From assembly GCA_035606235.1 (NCBI GenBank), contig DATNFU010000028.1:48303-112302 (forward strand): 64,000 nucleotides of DNA. Reading direction: 5' to 3'. Both the position numbers and the translations under genes were made by a program. This DNA is from 66-474 sp035606235 (GTDB taxonomy: Bacteria > Pseudomonadota > Gammaproteobacteria > Xanthomonadales > Rhodanobacteraceae). This document shows positions 34,342 to 43,379 of this stretch, in pieces; position 1 is the stretch's first letter, and the number at the start of each line of letters is the position of its first letter. The notes under the pieces are model-generated. The model saw only the letters and a program-made list of their open reading frames with translations. It was not told where the DNA came from and did no database searches.

Positions 34342-35979
34342 TTACGGCGCCGAGAAGTTGCTCAGGATCAGGCTGCCGCGACCGGAAGCCCAGTCCCAAC
34401 CGCGCTTGGTGAGATAACCACCATTGTTTCCGGCCGTGACGTCATGGAAGAACGACGCCGGGAACGAGAACAACTGCTGGCTCGCCTGCGTGCCCGTGTT
34501 CACGGCACCATTGGAGAGCAGACGCGCCCAGGCGCCGACGAAGATCGGCGAAGCCAGGCTGGTACCGCCGACCTGGACCAGGTTGCCGTCGAGGTAGTAG
34601 ATCGCACCGGTATTCGGATTGGCATCGAACGCCACATCCGGCCCCCGCATCCCCTTGAAGGTGCCGTAGGTGAGCGCGGTCTGCCACGATGGCGAGACCT
34701 CGAACGAGCTCGGGCTGCCGCCGGAACCGGTCCACTCGGTCTCGCGCGACCAGGTGGTGGTGCTGGCATTCAACGTGGTGCCCGCGACTGCGACGTTATA
34801 CGGTGAGCTGGCCGGATAGCTGGCCGAGTTCAAACCGCCATCGCCGCACTCATCGGAACCGGAATCGCCGGTGGATGCGGAGAAGGTCTGACCCTGCGCA
34901 ACACCGATCGCATACAGGGCATCGTCCGCTTGCGCGGAACCATCACCGCCCTGGTTGCTGTCCTCGGCACGTTCGCACTCGCCGAACGACTGGTTGACCA
35001 CCGAAGCCAGCGGCTCGCCCTGGGTCGGGGTGACAATTTCGGCCAGCGCGTTGGTGATCGAAGCGTTGTAGCCGCCATACGCCGCAAAGAAGGTCAGGCT
35101 CTTGACGCCGCCGGTCATGCCGAGGATGGTCTGGCTGTCCAGATCCCATTCAATGGCGCCCTGGTCGGGACGCTCACAGCTCGGGTCGGTGGTGCTGAAC
35201 GCACCATTGTTATAACCGCCGTAATCCACGCAGACCACTTCCGGCGTCACCGCCGGCAAGCCATTGGTAATGGCGGTGTTGAGGTCATCCAGCGTCTGCG
35301 CCATGCTGCCCCAGCCGAATACCGCCACGTCCACGTTGGTCGCGGGAGCGAGACCATTCGCACCGTAAATGCTGGCGAACTCAGGCGTCCTGTGGCCGCT
35401 GATGCCGCCAGTGGTGGTTGCCTTCTGTGCATAGATATGCGCCTTGTGCACGGTCTGCGCACCCAGGACGGTCTGCACGGTGCCCTGCAGGGCGGCCGGA
35501 ATCTTCATATCCGACGTATTGGCGAAAGCGACACGGCCATCATGCGTGTGCACCTGCGCGAATGAAGTGTGGAACGCGCGCGAAGTTACAGCCGCATTGC
35601 CATCCGCATTGACCAGCATGCGGTTGGCGGAAATCTTGATGTTGGTGAACCCCGAAGCCTTCAGGAAATTTGCCACCGCCTGCGCCTGCGCGCTGGTCGG
35701 CAGGTGATTCGCCGCCAACTGCGTGTGGCTCATCGGCTGATGCGGCTTGGCGTTGTATGCCTTCAACTGTGCTTCATTGCGCAGCTTCAGGGCAACGGTG
35801 ATGTGGATGGGATGCGATAGCGCCAGCGCACCGTGCACCACATCGCCGCGGCTGAGCTGGGTAGCGTGAGTTACGGTGGCGAAACTGGAGTGCGCTGCCT
35901 GGGCACTGCCAGCGATGCCGAACACGCCGGCGATCGCGAGCACGAGGGTCTGCCTGCGCAGATTATTGAGCGTCAACAT
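34342..35979 (-). CDS. Secreted S53 serine-carboxyl peptidase (sedolisin family), copy 2
   Basis: A 545-residue precursor with signal peptide (QTLVLAIAGVFGIAGSAQAAH), a pro-domain (about 30-200) and a catalytic domain. The triad is Glu277 and Asp281 in EWDLDSQ and Ser474 in GGTSLASP. The calcium-site region FHDVTAGNNGG is intact. Extra Cys residues (VVCVDYGG, DPSCERPD, GECERAED, SDECGDGG) suggest two disulfides. It is clearly a paralogue of the genes on either side, sharing SHPIHVTVALKLRNEAQL in the pro-domain, yet it differs throughout the mature part, so the duplication is not recent. Confidence 0.94.
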   Translation of the reverse strand: MLTLNNLRRQTLVLAIAGVFGIAGSAQAAHSSFATVTHATQLSRGDVVHGALALSHPIHITVALKLRNEAQLKAYNAKPHQPMSHTQLAANHLPTSAQAQAVANFLKASGFTNIKISANRMLVNADGNAAVTSRAFHTSFAQVHTHDGRVAFANTSDMKIPAALQGTVQTVLGAQTVHKAHIYAQKATTTGGISGHRTPEFASIYGANGLAPATNVDVAVFGWGSMAQTLDDLNTAITNGLPAVTPEVVCVDYGGYNNGAFSTTDPSCERPDQGAIEWDLDSQTILGMTGGVKSLTFFAAYGGYNASITNALAEIVTPTQGEPLASVVNQSFGECERAEDSNQGGDGSAQADDALYAIGVAQGQTFSASTGDSGSDECGDGGLNSASYPASSPYNVAVAGTTLNASTTTWSRETEWTGSGGSPSSFEVSPSWQTALTYGTFKGMRGPDVAFDANPNTGAIYYLDGNLVQVGGTSLASPIFVGAWARLLSNGAVNTGTQASQQLFSFPASFFHDVTAGNNGGYLTKRGWDWASGRGSLILSNFSAP

Positions 35980-36278
35980 GTGTAATCCCCTACGTAGAAG
36001 TTGTGAATGCGCATCGGCGGGCGAGCTCGCGACGACAATGCGTTCCTGACACTACCACTGAATCGAAGGCCGCGCCGGCAGGGGTAATCAGTCCGGGGCT
36101 GCCTCAACCTGTGTCGCGTCTGAAATCGGATCGAAAAGATCTCCCCCTGCGTGACTTGCAGAAATTAGCAATCGGTGATGGTGCGGTCAATCACAATTTT
36201 CATGCTGCGATCGCACATAAGTGGTAATCGAAAGCCGAGGATCGTCGATCGGGCCCGTCGCCGTCTGTTTGTGCTCGT

Positions 36279-36391
36279 CATTCCGTCGAAAGCCGGAACC
36301 CGGTGATTCTGCTCCCATCCAGTTGCAAAACAAAAGCGCTGGGTTCCGGGTCCCGCTTCCCCGGATGGAACTCGGGAAACGGGCCGGAATG
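36279..36391. repeat. Degraded gattcc/ggaatg palindromic repeat
   Basis: Outer arms cattccg (36279-36285) and cggaatg (36385-36391) enclose sequence with several internal matches (gccggaacccgg, gggttccgggtcccgc). It is related in style to 257-276 and 25088-25191. Confidence 0.5.
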
Positions 36392-36446
36392 AAGACAAGG
36401 GTGGTTACGCTCTTCTGATTGCCGAATCCCGAATCAATCACAAAAA

Positions 36447-36473
36447 AAAGGGCCCGCATTGCGCGGGCCCTTT
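36447..36473 (-). terminator. Terminator at the end of the third S53 peptidase gene
   Basis: A perfect 11-bp stem, aaagggcccgc (36447-36457) with gcgggcccttt (36463-36473). On the minus strand the stem leads straight into a run of eight Ts. Confidence 0.9.
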
Positions 36474-36497
36474 GAGACTGCAAGAAACGCGTACCGC

Positions 36498-38861
36498 TTA
36501 CTGCACGTTCAACGCGGTGTCGTCGATCAGGAACGACGTCTGCAACGAACTATCCTCGGTGCCCGTGAACTTCACTACCACGGTCTGGCCGATATACGCG
36601 GACAGGCTGTTGCTGTGTTGCGCGTAGCCGGTGTTGGCATTGAGGTTGGAGTACGTCGCCAACGTCTTCAGCAGCGTGCCGGAGGTGTTGTACACGCGCA
36701 CATACAGATGATCGTACGCGGCACCCGACGGATTCTCCGCGGTGTCGATGTGCAGGTAATACGTCAACGTCGCCGAGGTCTTGCCGCTCGGAATGCTGAC
36801 TTTCTGCGACACCGTATCGGTGTGAGACGTGCCGTAGCCGTCCAGATAGGCATAGTACGAACCGCTATGCGGCGATTCACCGCACGAGGTGGTGCACAGC
36901 GTGCCCGCACTCATCGTCCACGGTGAAGCCGAACCGGTTTCGAAGCCCGGGTTGCCGAGCAACTGGCTGCTGCCGCCACCGCCGCTGGACACGGTCACCG
37001 AATGGGTCACCGAGCTTTGCAAGCCGGCATTGTCGGTCACCGTCTCGGTCACACTGTAGGTGTTGCCCGAAGCATAGGTGTGGCTGGGATTGGCCGCGGT
37101 CGAGGTGCCGCCATCGCCGAAGGTCCACGAGTGCGAGGCGATGGTGCCGTCGCTATCGGTGGACGTATCGGTGAAGTTGGCGGTCAGGCCGCTGACGGTG
37201 TCGGTGAAACTCGCCACTGGCGGAACATCGCCGCCGCCGCCACCGCCGCCGCCCGCGACATGCGAGACGAAGTTGGCGATGTTCACGCTGCCGAAGCCGC
37301 TCGGGTAATCCCAGCCGACCGCCGCCGTCTCGCCACTATTGTTGCCGGAGGTGACGTCGTGGAAGTCGGCCGCGTAATTGCTCACCGCATCCGCATAGAT
37401 CGCGGGAGCCGCGAAGCCCAGCGTGGATTTGGTGGCCAACGCACGCGCCCACACGCCGACGAACAGCGGTGAGGACAAGCTGGTTCCGCCGATCTGCTGG
37501 TTGGCGCCGTCCACGATCACGATCGCGCCGGAGTTCGGGTCGCCATCAAACGCGATGTCGCCCAGACCGCGATGCGTGTTGCCGGCATTTTTGCCGACCC
37601 CGTTCTGCCAGCTTGGCTGCGGCTCGAAGGTGCTCGGGCTGCCGCCGGTCGCGCCTTCATTGCTCGCCAACTCATTCCACACGGTCTCGCCGCCCCAGGT
37701 AGTGCCGCTGGTGAACAGCTCGGTGCCACTGACCGCCACCACATACTGCGAATCCGCCGGCCACGACGGCACCACGCCGCCAGTGCCGCACTCGTCCGCA
37801 CCGGAATCGCCGGTGGAGATGGAGAAAGTCTGGTTCTGCGCAACCGCCTGCTGGAAGATGTTGTCGTCTTCGGCGGCGCCGCTGACCTCCGCGCCGGTTT
37901 CGCAGCCGCCGATCGAGACGTTGATCACCTTGACCAGGTTGTCGGTCACGACCTTGTTGAAGTCGGCGGTCAGATCCGCATCGGACAGGGTGGGCGTGTC
38001 GTACAGATACAGGGCCTTGACGCCGCCGCTGATGCCGACGATGTCCTGGGTATCCAGATCCCATTCGCCGTCACCGCTGGTGTCAGTGCCGCCACCGTTC
38101 ACGAGCACCACGTTCAGCGGGATGCTGGCGAGACCGTTCTGCGAAAGGAACTTCGAGAAGTCGCTCTTGACGTTGGTCATGCTGCCCTGGGTAATCACGC
38201 CGACCGGAACAGTTGAGCCCGTAGCCGTGCTGCCGGCGCCGTAGATCGCGGCAAACTGGGTCGGGTTGTGGCCACTGGCCGTACCGGTGACATTGGTGCT
38301 GACGCCATGCGGCTTGGCCACGATGTGATTGGTGTGCGCGATGTGCACGGTCTGGAGACCGATCACCGCCTGCACCGTGCTTTGCAAGGATGCGGGAACC
38401 TTCACATCGCTGGAGTTGGCATAAGCCATGCGTCCATCGTGGGTCTTCACGCTCACCATTGTGGTGTTGAACGCCCTCTGCACGGCGGCGGCGGGCGCAT
38501 CACCCGACACCAGCAGCCGGTTCGGCGCGATAGTGACATTGCTGAAGCCGGAAGCTTTCAGGAAATTGGCCACTGCCTGCGCCTGCGCCTGGGTCGGCGA
38601 GTAGGTCGCCGTGAACTGCGCCGGGGTCAGGGCCTGGTGCGGTTTTGCGTTGAACGCCTGCAACTGCGCCTGATTGCGCAGTTTCAATGAAACCAGAACG
38701 TGCATCGGGTGACTCAACGCCAACGCTCCGACCACGGAGTCGCCATGCGCCAACAGTGTTGCGTGGGTGACTGCGGTATCTGGAGCCGCCGCATTGGCGG
38801 CGATACCGAAAGCCAGACCCATCGCCGCAACGAGAGCCTTCATACGAAAGTTGCTTGCCAT
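36498..38861 (-). CDS. Secreted S53 peptidase with PKD and C-terminal beta-sandwich domains, copy 3
   Basis: A 787-residue multidomain precursor. Signal peptide and pro-domain (about 1-190) precede an S53 catalytic domain with Glu266 and Asp270 in EWDLDTQ and Ser461 in GGTSLSSP; the calcium site is FHDVTSGNNSG. A Gly-rich linker leads to a PKD domain (about 545-627; ASHSWTFGDGGTSTAANPSH), a second Gly/Ser linker, and a jelly-roll-like C-terminal module (about 635-787) starting LLGNPGFETGSASPW, with the Cys pair TLCTTSC. The extra modules probably aid binding to protein or polysaccharide surfaces. GTG at 38864 and ATG at 38861 are adjacent possible starts, with GAGGGAGA upstream. Confidence 0.93.
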   Translation of the reverse strand: MASNFRMKALVAAMGLAFGIAANAAAPDTAVTHATLLAHGDSVVGALALSHPMHVLVSLKLRNQAQLQAFNAKPHQALTPAQFTATYSPTQAQAQAVANFLKASGFSNVTIAPNRLLVSGDAPAAAVQRAFNTTMVSVKTHDGRMAYANSSDVKVPASLQSTVQAVIGLQTVHIAHTNHIVAKPHGVSTNVTGTASGHNPTQFAAIYGAGSTATGSTVPVGVITQGSMTNVKSDFSKFLSQNGLASIPLNVVLVNGGGTDTSGDGEWDLDTQDIVGISGGVKALYLYDTPTLSDADLTADFNKVVTDNLVKVINVSIGGCETGAEVSGAAEDDNIFQQAVAQNQTFSISTGDSGADECGTGGVVPSWPADSQYVVAVSGTELFTSGTTWGGETVWNELASNEGATGGSPSTFEPQPSWQNGVGKNAGNTHRGLGDIAFDGDPNSGAIVIVDGANQQIGGTSLSSPLFVGVWARALATKSTLGFAAPAIYADAVSNYAADFHDVTSGNNSGETAAVGWDYPSGFGSVNIANFVSHVAGGGGGGGGDVPPVASFTDTVSGLTANFTDTSTDSDGTIASHSWTFGDGGTSTAANPSHTYASGNTYSVTETVTDNAGLQSSVTHSVTVSSGGGGSSQLLGNPGFETGSASPWTMSAGTLCTTSCGESPHSGSYYAYLDGYGTSHTDTVSQKVSIPSGKTSATLTYYLHIDTAENPSGAAYDHLYVRVYNTSGTLLKTLATYSNLNANTGYAQHSNSLSAYIGQTVVVKFTGTEDSSLQTSFLIDDTALNVQ

Positions 38862-39189
38862 CACGAAAAATCTCCCTCAGGTGGAAGAGAACGCGCACGC
38901 TCATGCGTACGCGCGGGACGACTGCGCACAAAATCCGCGAATGCACTCTCCCCGCCCGGCAGTTGCTGCCGGACCCTTGTTCAAATCTGTGCCAGCGGGC
39001 GCAATTGGAAGAAACTTTGCGAGCGCGCTCCGCCGCGGTTGCGTCAGTGCCCTCACACCGAAGCAGGAACAAAGTAGCATTACGAAAAACCGCGCGCACG
39101 CTGCAATGCACAATGTCAAGTGCGCGCGGTCACGGTCGAAGGCCATGACTTGTGAACTAAGGTGAAGATTGATCCGCCGCGGGCGGCCC
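38862..39189. other. Spacer upstream of S53 copy 3
   Basis: 328 bases without a credible gene. It must contain the promoter of copy 3 (minus strand). It holds a 9-bp inverted repeat with a 20-bp centre (39091-39128). A TTGACA on the minus strand (39119-39114) has no -10 box at normal spacing. Confidence 0.5.
39091..39128. repeat. Inverted repeat cgcgcgcac...gtgcgcgcg
   Basis: Perfect 9-bp arms (39091-39099 and 39120-39128) flank a 20-bp AT-richer core holding the smaller palindrome-like tgcaatgca and the minus-strand TTGACA. The size and symmetry would suit a regulator-binding site for the peptidase gene or a hairpin; both are inference. Confidence 0.45.
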
Positions 39190-39612
39190 TCAGCGGCGCA
39201 CGCTCTTGATCAGGTGCGTGTGCCGGGAGCGCAGCAGCCAGGCCGCCAGCGTGAGTACCAGCAGCAGCGGCGCACCCCAGTAAAACAGCATGAACAACGC
39301 GCACAGCGGGCCCCGCGATTCGGAGAACAGCAGATCCATTGCCGCCTCGGGCCGCGCATTGATCGCCGCATAGGAATCGCTGAACGCCGCGTCCGCGAGC
39401 GCCTGGCCCACAGACTGCAAGGCCGGCGCCCATGCAACCGGCAACGTGCCCAGGCTGATGTAGGTGTGCGCGATCGGCGCTTCGGTCTCGGCGGAAAGCG
39501 CGATCGCCCGGCCCACGCCCGGCTCGCGCGCCAATGCGGCGAAGCTCAACGCGTCGATGCCCAGGCACAACAGGAAGAAGATGCCGAACACGGCATACCA
39601 GCGCATGCGCAT
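39190..39612 (-). CDS. Small membrane protein of unknown function
   Basis: A 140-residue protein I do not recognise. It has an N-terminal TM helix (WYAVFGIFFLLCLGIDALSFAAL), a periplasmic loop of about 70 residues, and a second TM helix (ALFMLFYWGAPLLLVLTLAAWLL) ending in a basic tail. It is 66 bases downstream of the SufT-like gene on the same strand and may be in its transcript. Confidence 0.65.
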   Translation of the reverse strand: MRMRWYAVFGIFFLLCLGIDALSFAALAREPGVGRAIALSAETEAPIAHTYISLGTLPVAWAPALQSVGQALADAAFSDSYAAINARPEAAMDLLFSESRGPLCALFMLFYWGAPLLLVLTLAAWLLRSRHTHLIKSVRR

Positions 39613-39678
39613 CGCGAAGATCCGGGTGACTTGCGGCGCAGCTTGGCGCAGCAGCCGAATCCGGTCAATCGCAGTGCA

Positions 39679-40236
39679 TCACAACATTCCGGTTTCCAGC
39701 TTTGCCGCATCCGACATCATCGAATGGTTCCATGGGGGATCGAACACCAGGTCAACATCCGCTTCGGCCACGGTCGGAATCATTTCCAGTTTGCTGCGCA
39801 CGTCATCCACCAGAATATCGCCCATGCCGCAGCCCGGCGCGGTCAGCGTCATCTTGACGTACACCGCGCGCTGGTTTTCCGCGCGCGCTTCCAGGCTGAC
39901 GTCGTACACCAGGCCGAGGTCCACCACGTTGATCGGAATCTCGGGGTCGAAACAGGTGCGCAATTGCTGCCAGACCACGCGTTCGACATCCTCGTCGCCA
40001 GCGTCCTCCGGCAACGCGATGGGCGCCGGCGGCGGCTTGCCCAGCGCATCTGCGTCCAGCCCCGCGATGCGAAACAGATTGCCTTCGACATACACGGTGA
40101 AACTCCCGCCCAACGCCTGGGTGATATAGCCAATTTGTCCGGCCGGCAACATCACTTCATCACCCTGCGGCACCAGGATTGCGGCACAATCGCGGGCAAG
40201 AGTGAAGGGTTCACTGGTGGGGCTGAACTGGCTCAT
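39679..40236 (-). CDS. sufT: SufT-like Fe-S cluster assembly protein (MIP18/PaaD domain)
   Basis: A 185-residue protein. The N-terminal 75 residues (LVPQGDEVMLPAGQIGYITQALGGSF) are typical of the long SufT form. The C-terminal MIP18-type domain contains LRTCFDPEIPINVVDLGLVYDV and the Cys-containing MTLTAPGCGMGDILVDDV. SufT acts in maturation of iron-sulfur proteins. Unlike usual cases it is not inside a suf operon here. ATG at 40236 is chosen from the family N-terminus. It is divergent from the diguanylate cyclase gene. Confidence 0.88.
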   Translation of the reverse strand: MSQFSPTSEPFTLARDCAAILVPQGDEVMLPAGQIGYITQALGGSFTVYVEGNLFRIAGLDADALGKPPPAPIALPEDAGDEDVERVVWQQLRTCFDPEIPINVVDLGLVYDVSLEARAENQRAVYVKMTLTAPGCGMGDILVDDVRSKLEMIPTVAEADVDLVFDPPWNHSMMSDAAKLETGML

Positions 40237-40333
40237 CGTTTCACGCTTGGATTCGGCGGAATGCGCTTCGGCGAACTCGTTTCGTCGAATGTGAGATGGG
40301 GGCCCGATGCGTGACTGGCAAGGGGAATGATGC

Positions 40334-43318
40334 ATGAGGCGGTGGCTCGGCGCGATCCTGCTGTGGATGTTCGCCATTCCGGCGGCACTCGCGCTGGATG
40401 CCAGGCTGCCGTTCCGTGCCTTCATCCTGGACAACTGGAGCGTCGAACAGGGGCTGCCGCAGATCACCGCGTTCTCGATCGTGCAGGATCGCGCGGGTTA
40501 TCTGTGGATCGGCACCCAGATCGCGCTGGCGCGTTTCGACGGCACACGCTTCACCACGTTCGACCGCGACCATGCCGGCGTGGATACCGGCACGCTGACG
40601 GCAAGCTGGGCTGATCAACGCGGGCAAGTCTGGTTCGGCGGCCCGCAAGGGCTGCTGCGCGAACGCAACGGGCATTTCGACGATCTCGGCGGCAATGCCG
40701 TATTCGCGATCATGGATGTCGGCGATGACATGCCGCTGCTGGCGACTTCGCGCGGGCTGGCGCGCGTGCAAGGCGAGCGCATCGTTCCCATCGCGGGTTA
40801 CGACGGCGCGGCTTACAGTCTGCTGCGCGACGGCAACACGCTATGGATCGGCGGCGCGGGCCGGCTGTGCCATGCCGCTTTTCCTGCGCAGGGATCGCTC
40901 CACAGTCCGGTGTGCATGGCTGTCGCCGCGCACGACGAACAACCGCAGATCGCGTGGCTTGCACGCGCGCAGCACATTTTGTGGCTGGGCAGTCATGCCG
41001 GCCTCATGCGCGTGGACGGTGACCGCATCGTTCCCGCCGGGCTCGGCGACGGCGTGGATCACTCCACCATCGAAAGCCTGTACACCGATCACGATGGGGT
41101 GCTGTGGGTCGGCACCGTGGATGCGCTGTACCGCTATCTGCCCGACCGCACGCTGGAAACGCTGGCCGAGGCGGATATCGCGCGCGATCCGTGGGTGCAG
41201 GCGCTGTTCGAAGATCGCGCAGGCAATCTGTGGATGGGCAGTCATACCGAAGGTCTGTACCGGGTGTGGAACGGCTGGGCACGGCGCGTTTCCACCCGCG
41301 ACGGCTTGGCCGATCCGTTCGTGTGGAGCGTGCTGCGCGCGCCCGACGGCGGAATCGTGTTCGGCACCAATTCCGACATTGAAACTTTCGACGGTCGGCA
41401 CACGCACGTACTGCTGTCGGGCAAGGCGCTGCCGAACCCGACCGCGTATGAGCTCTACTACGACCACCGGGGACGCTTGTGGATCGGCACTCGCGGCGGA
41501 ATCGCGCTTTACGATCACGGCAGGATCGCAACGCCGCCGCCATTGAACGCACTGACGCCATGGCAGATCAACGATATCCGCGAAGTCGCCGACGACGATT
41601 TCTGGATCGCAAGCTCCGGCGGCCTGTACCGCTGGCATGACGCTGCGCTGACGCGTGCCGATCCCGGCGCCGGCATAGCCGCCGCGCGCATCCGCACGAT
41701 CCTCCCGCTGGCCGCCGATCATTTGCTGCTCGGCACGGAGGACGGCGTGCGCGAATGGCACGACGGCAAGCTGACGTCACCGGCATGGGCCGCGCCCTTG
41801 CGCGGGCACTTCGTCTCACGGTTGGCCTGGCTGCGACCCGGAGTGCTCGGCGTCGCCACCATCGATGCCGGCGTGGGCACGATGGTCAACGGGCAGTTGC
41901 GCATGACCAACAGCAAGGATGGCTTGCCCAGTGACAATGCCTGGACGCTGGATGTGCTCGATGACTATCTGTATGTCGCGTCGATCGCAGGCGTCTGGCG
42001 ATTGCCGCTCGCCCAATTGCCACTGCCGGGTTCGCCCACCCAACATGTCACGCCGCAACTGGTGGCGGGCCAGGGCCGCGACGGCAGCATGCAGCACGTG
42101 CGCTGCTGCAACGGCGGAGCCGGCGCGCGCAGCCTGATCGACGGTCATGCGATCTGGTACAGCACGGTGTCCGGTGCATTGCGGCTGGACCTCGACGCGC
42201 TCGGTCCGCATCCGCAACCACCAGCCTCGGTCATCGAAGCGGTCGAGCACGCCGGGCATCAATTTCCCGCACAGCCGTTCACGTTGCACGATGGCACCCG
42301 CGATCTCTCGGTCCAGTACACCGCGCCGTACCTGCGCGTGGAAACGCTGCATTTCCACTATCAGCTGCAGGGCTATGACACCGGCTGGCAGGACGCGGCG
42401 GATCGACGCGCCGCGTTCTACACCCATCTTCCGCCGGGCAACTACCGCTTCCGTGTCGCCGCCGCATTCGCGGGCGGTCAACGCTTCGGCAAGGAAGCGG
42501 ATTTGCCGATCACAGTGCCACCGTACTGGTACGAACGCGGCGTGGTGCGCTTCGGCGCGTGGCTGCTGTCGCTGCTCGCGCTCGGATGGCTGCTGTGGTG
42601 GTGGTGGCGCGCACAGCAGCGTCGCAACACCTACCTGGAGGCGCAGGTCGCACGCCGCACCGATCAGCTTGCACGCGCCAACGAGCGCCTGCGCCTGGCC
42701 AATCTGGCCCTGGCCGAAGAAAGCCATACCGATGCGCTGACCGCCCTGCACAACCGTCGTCATCTGCTGGCCGAATTGCCGGGCTTCCTCGTCGCCGGCG
42801 CCAGCGTCGGCGTGATGCTGATCGATCTCGACAACTTCAAGCAGGTCAATGATCGTTATGGACACAGCACCGGCGACAACGTGCTGTTCGCGATCGGCCG
42901 CCTGCTTGGCGACGCGCGACGTGGCAGCGACCTTACCGTGCGCTGGGGTGGCGAGGAATTCCTGCTGCTGTTGAACGGCGTGGACGCGACTTCCGCGTTC
43001 GCGACCGCCGAACGGCTGCGCCGCGACATCGCGGCCACCGATTTCGGCGATGGCCGCGGCGGCAAGATTCGCCTGACCTGCTCGATCGGTTTCAGCCTGC
43101 ATCCGCTGGCCGAGGAAACCAGCAACGAGACCTTCGAGGCGGCGCTGGAGCTGGCCGATCTTGCGTTGTATCGCGCCAAGCGCGACGGCCGCAACCTCAG
43201 CATGGGCCTGATCACGACCGCGCCGCTGGCGAAGGAAATTCTGCAGCAGCCGCTGGCGCGGCAGCTCGACGGTCTGCTTGCGAATGGGCAGGTGACGTGG
43301 GTGCGCGCCGAATCGTGA
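40334..43318 (+). CDS. Periplasmic-propeller sensor diguanylate cyclase
   Basis: A 994-residue membrane sensor. After a signal peptide (LGAILLWMFAIPAALAL), about 600 residues form two-component-regulator propeller repeats (GYLWIGT, VLWVGT, NLWMGS, GRLWIGT units), followed by a Y_Y_Y domain (about 640-735). One TM helix (about 740-759) and a coiled segment lead to a GGDEF domain with active-site GGEEF at 872-876. The inhibitory site RxxD (Arg863-Asp866) is five residues before it, so product feedback is likely. It makes cyclic di-GMP in response to an unknown periplasmic ligand. No histidine-kinase part is present. Confidence 0.93.
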   Translation: MRRWLGAILLWMFAIPAALALDARLPFRAFILDNWSVEQGLPQITAFSIVQDRAGYLWIGTQIALARFDGTRFTTFDRDHAGVDTGTLTASWADQRGQVWFGGPQGLLRERNGHFDDLGGNAVFAIMDVGDDMPLLATSRGLARVQGERIVPIAGYDGAAYSLLRDGNTLWIGGAGRLCHAAFPAQGSLHSPVCMAVAAHDEQPQIAWLARAQHILWLGSHAGLMRVDGDRIVPAGLGDGVDHSTIESLYTDHDGVLWVGTVDALYRYLPDRTLETLAEADIARDPWVQALFEDRAGNLWMGSHTEGLYRVWNGWARRVSTRDGLADPFVWSVLRAPDGGIVFGTNSDIETFDGRHTHVLLSGKALPNPTAYELYYDHRGRLWIGTRGGIALYDHGRIATPPPLNALTPWQINDIREVADDDFWIASSGGLYRWHDAALTRADPGAGIAAARIRTILPLAADHLLLGTEDGVREWHDGKLTSPAWAAPLRGHFVSRLAWLRPGVLGVATIDAGVGTMVNGQLRMTNSKDGLPSDNAWTLDVLDDYLYVASIAGVWRLPLAQLPLPGSPTQHVTPQLVAGQGRDGSMQHVRCCNGGAGARSLIDGHAIWYSTVSGALRLDLDALGPHPQPPASVIEAVEHAGHQFPAQPFTLHDGTRDLSVQYTAPYLRVETLHFHYQLQGYDTGWQDAADRRAAFYTHLPPGNYRFRVAAAFAGGQRFGKEADLPITVPPYWYERGVVRFGAWLLSLLALGWLLWWWWRAQQRRNTYLEAQVARRTDQLARANERLRLANLALAEESHTDALTALHNRRHLLAELPGFLVAGASVGVMLIDLDNFKQVNDRYGHSTGDNVLFAIGRLLGDARRGSDLTVRWGGEEFLLLLNGVDATSAFATAERLRRDIAATDFGDGRGGKIRLTCSIGFSLHPLAEETSNETFEAALELADLALYRAKRDGRNLSMGLITTAPLAKEILQQPLARQLDGLLANGQVTWVRAES

Positions 43319-43379
43319 TGCACGCGTGCGGGAATCACTCGCCGGTTATCATCCGCGCGTTTCTTCCCTGTTCGCGCCG

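Larger units (their letters stand above)
35980..36497. other. 518-bp spacer between S53 copies 2 and 3
   Basis: No gene is credible here. Bases about 36120-36230 are AT-richer and probably include the promoter of copy 2. Bases 36279-36391 are a degraded palindromic repeat with outer arms cattccg and cggaatg. The terminator of copy 3 is at 36447-36473. Small open frames across the repeat are chance. Confidence 0.55.

Noticed and set aside
39114..39119. Minus-strand TTGACA as a -35 box for S53 copy 3
   Set aside because: No acceptable -10 hexamer lies 16-18 bases downstream; the hexamer is noted only as part of the inverted repeat.
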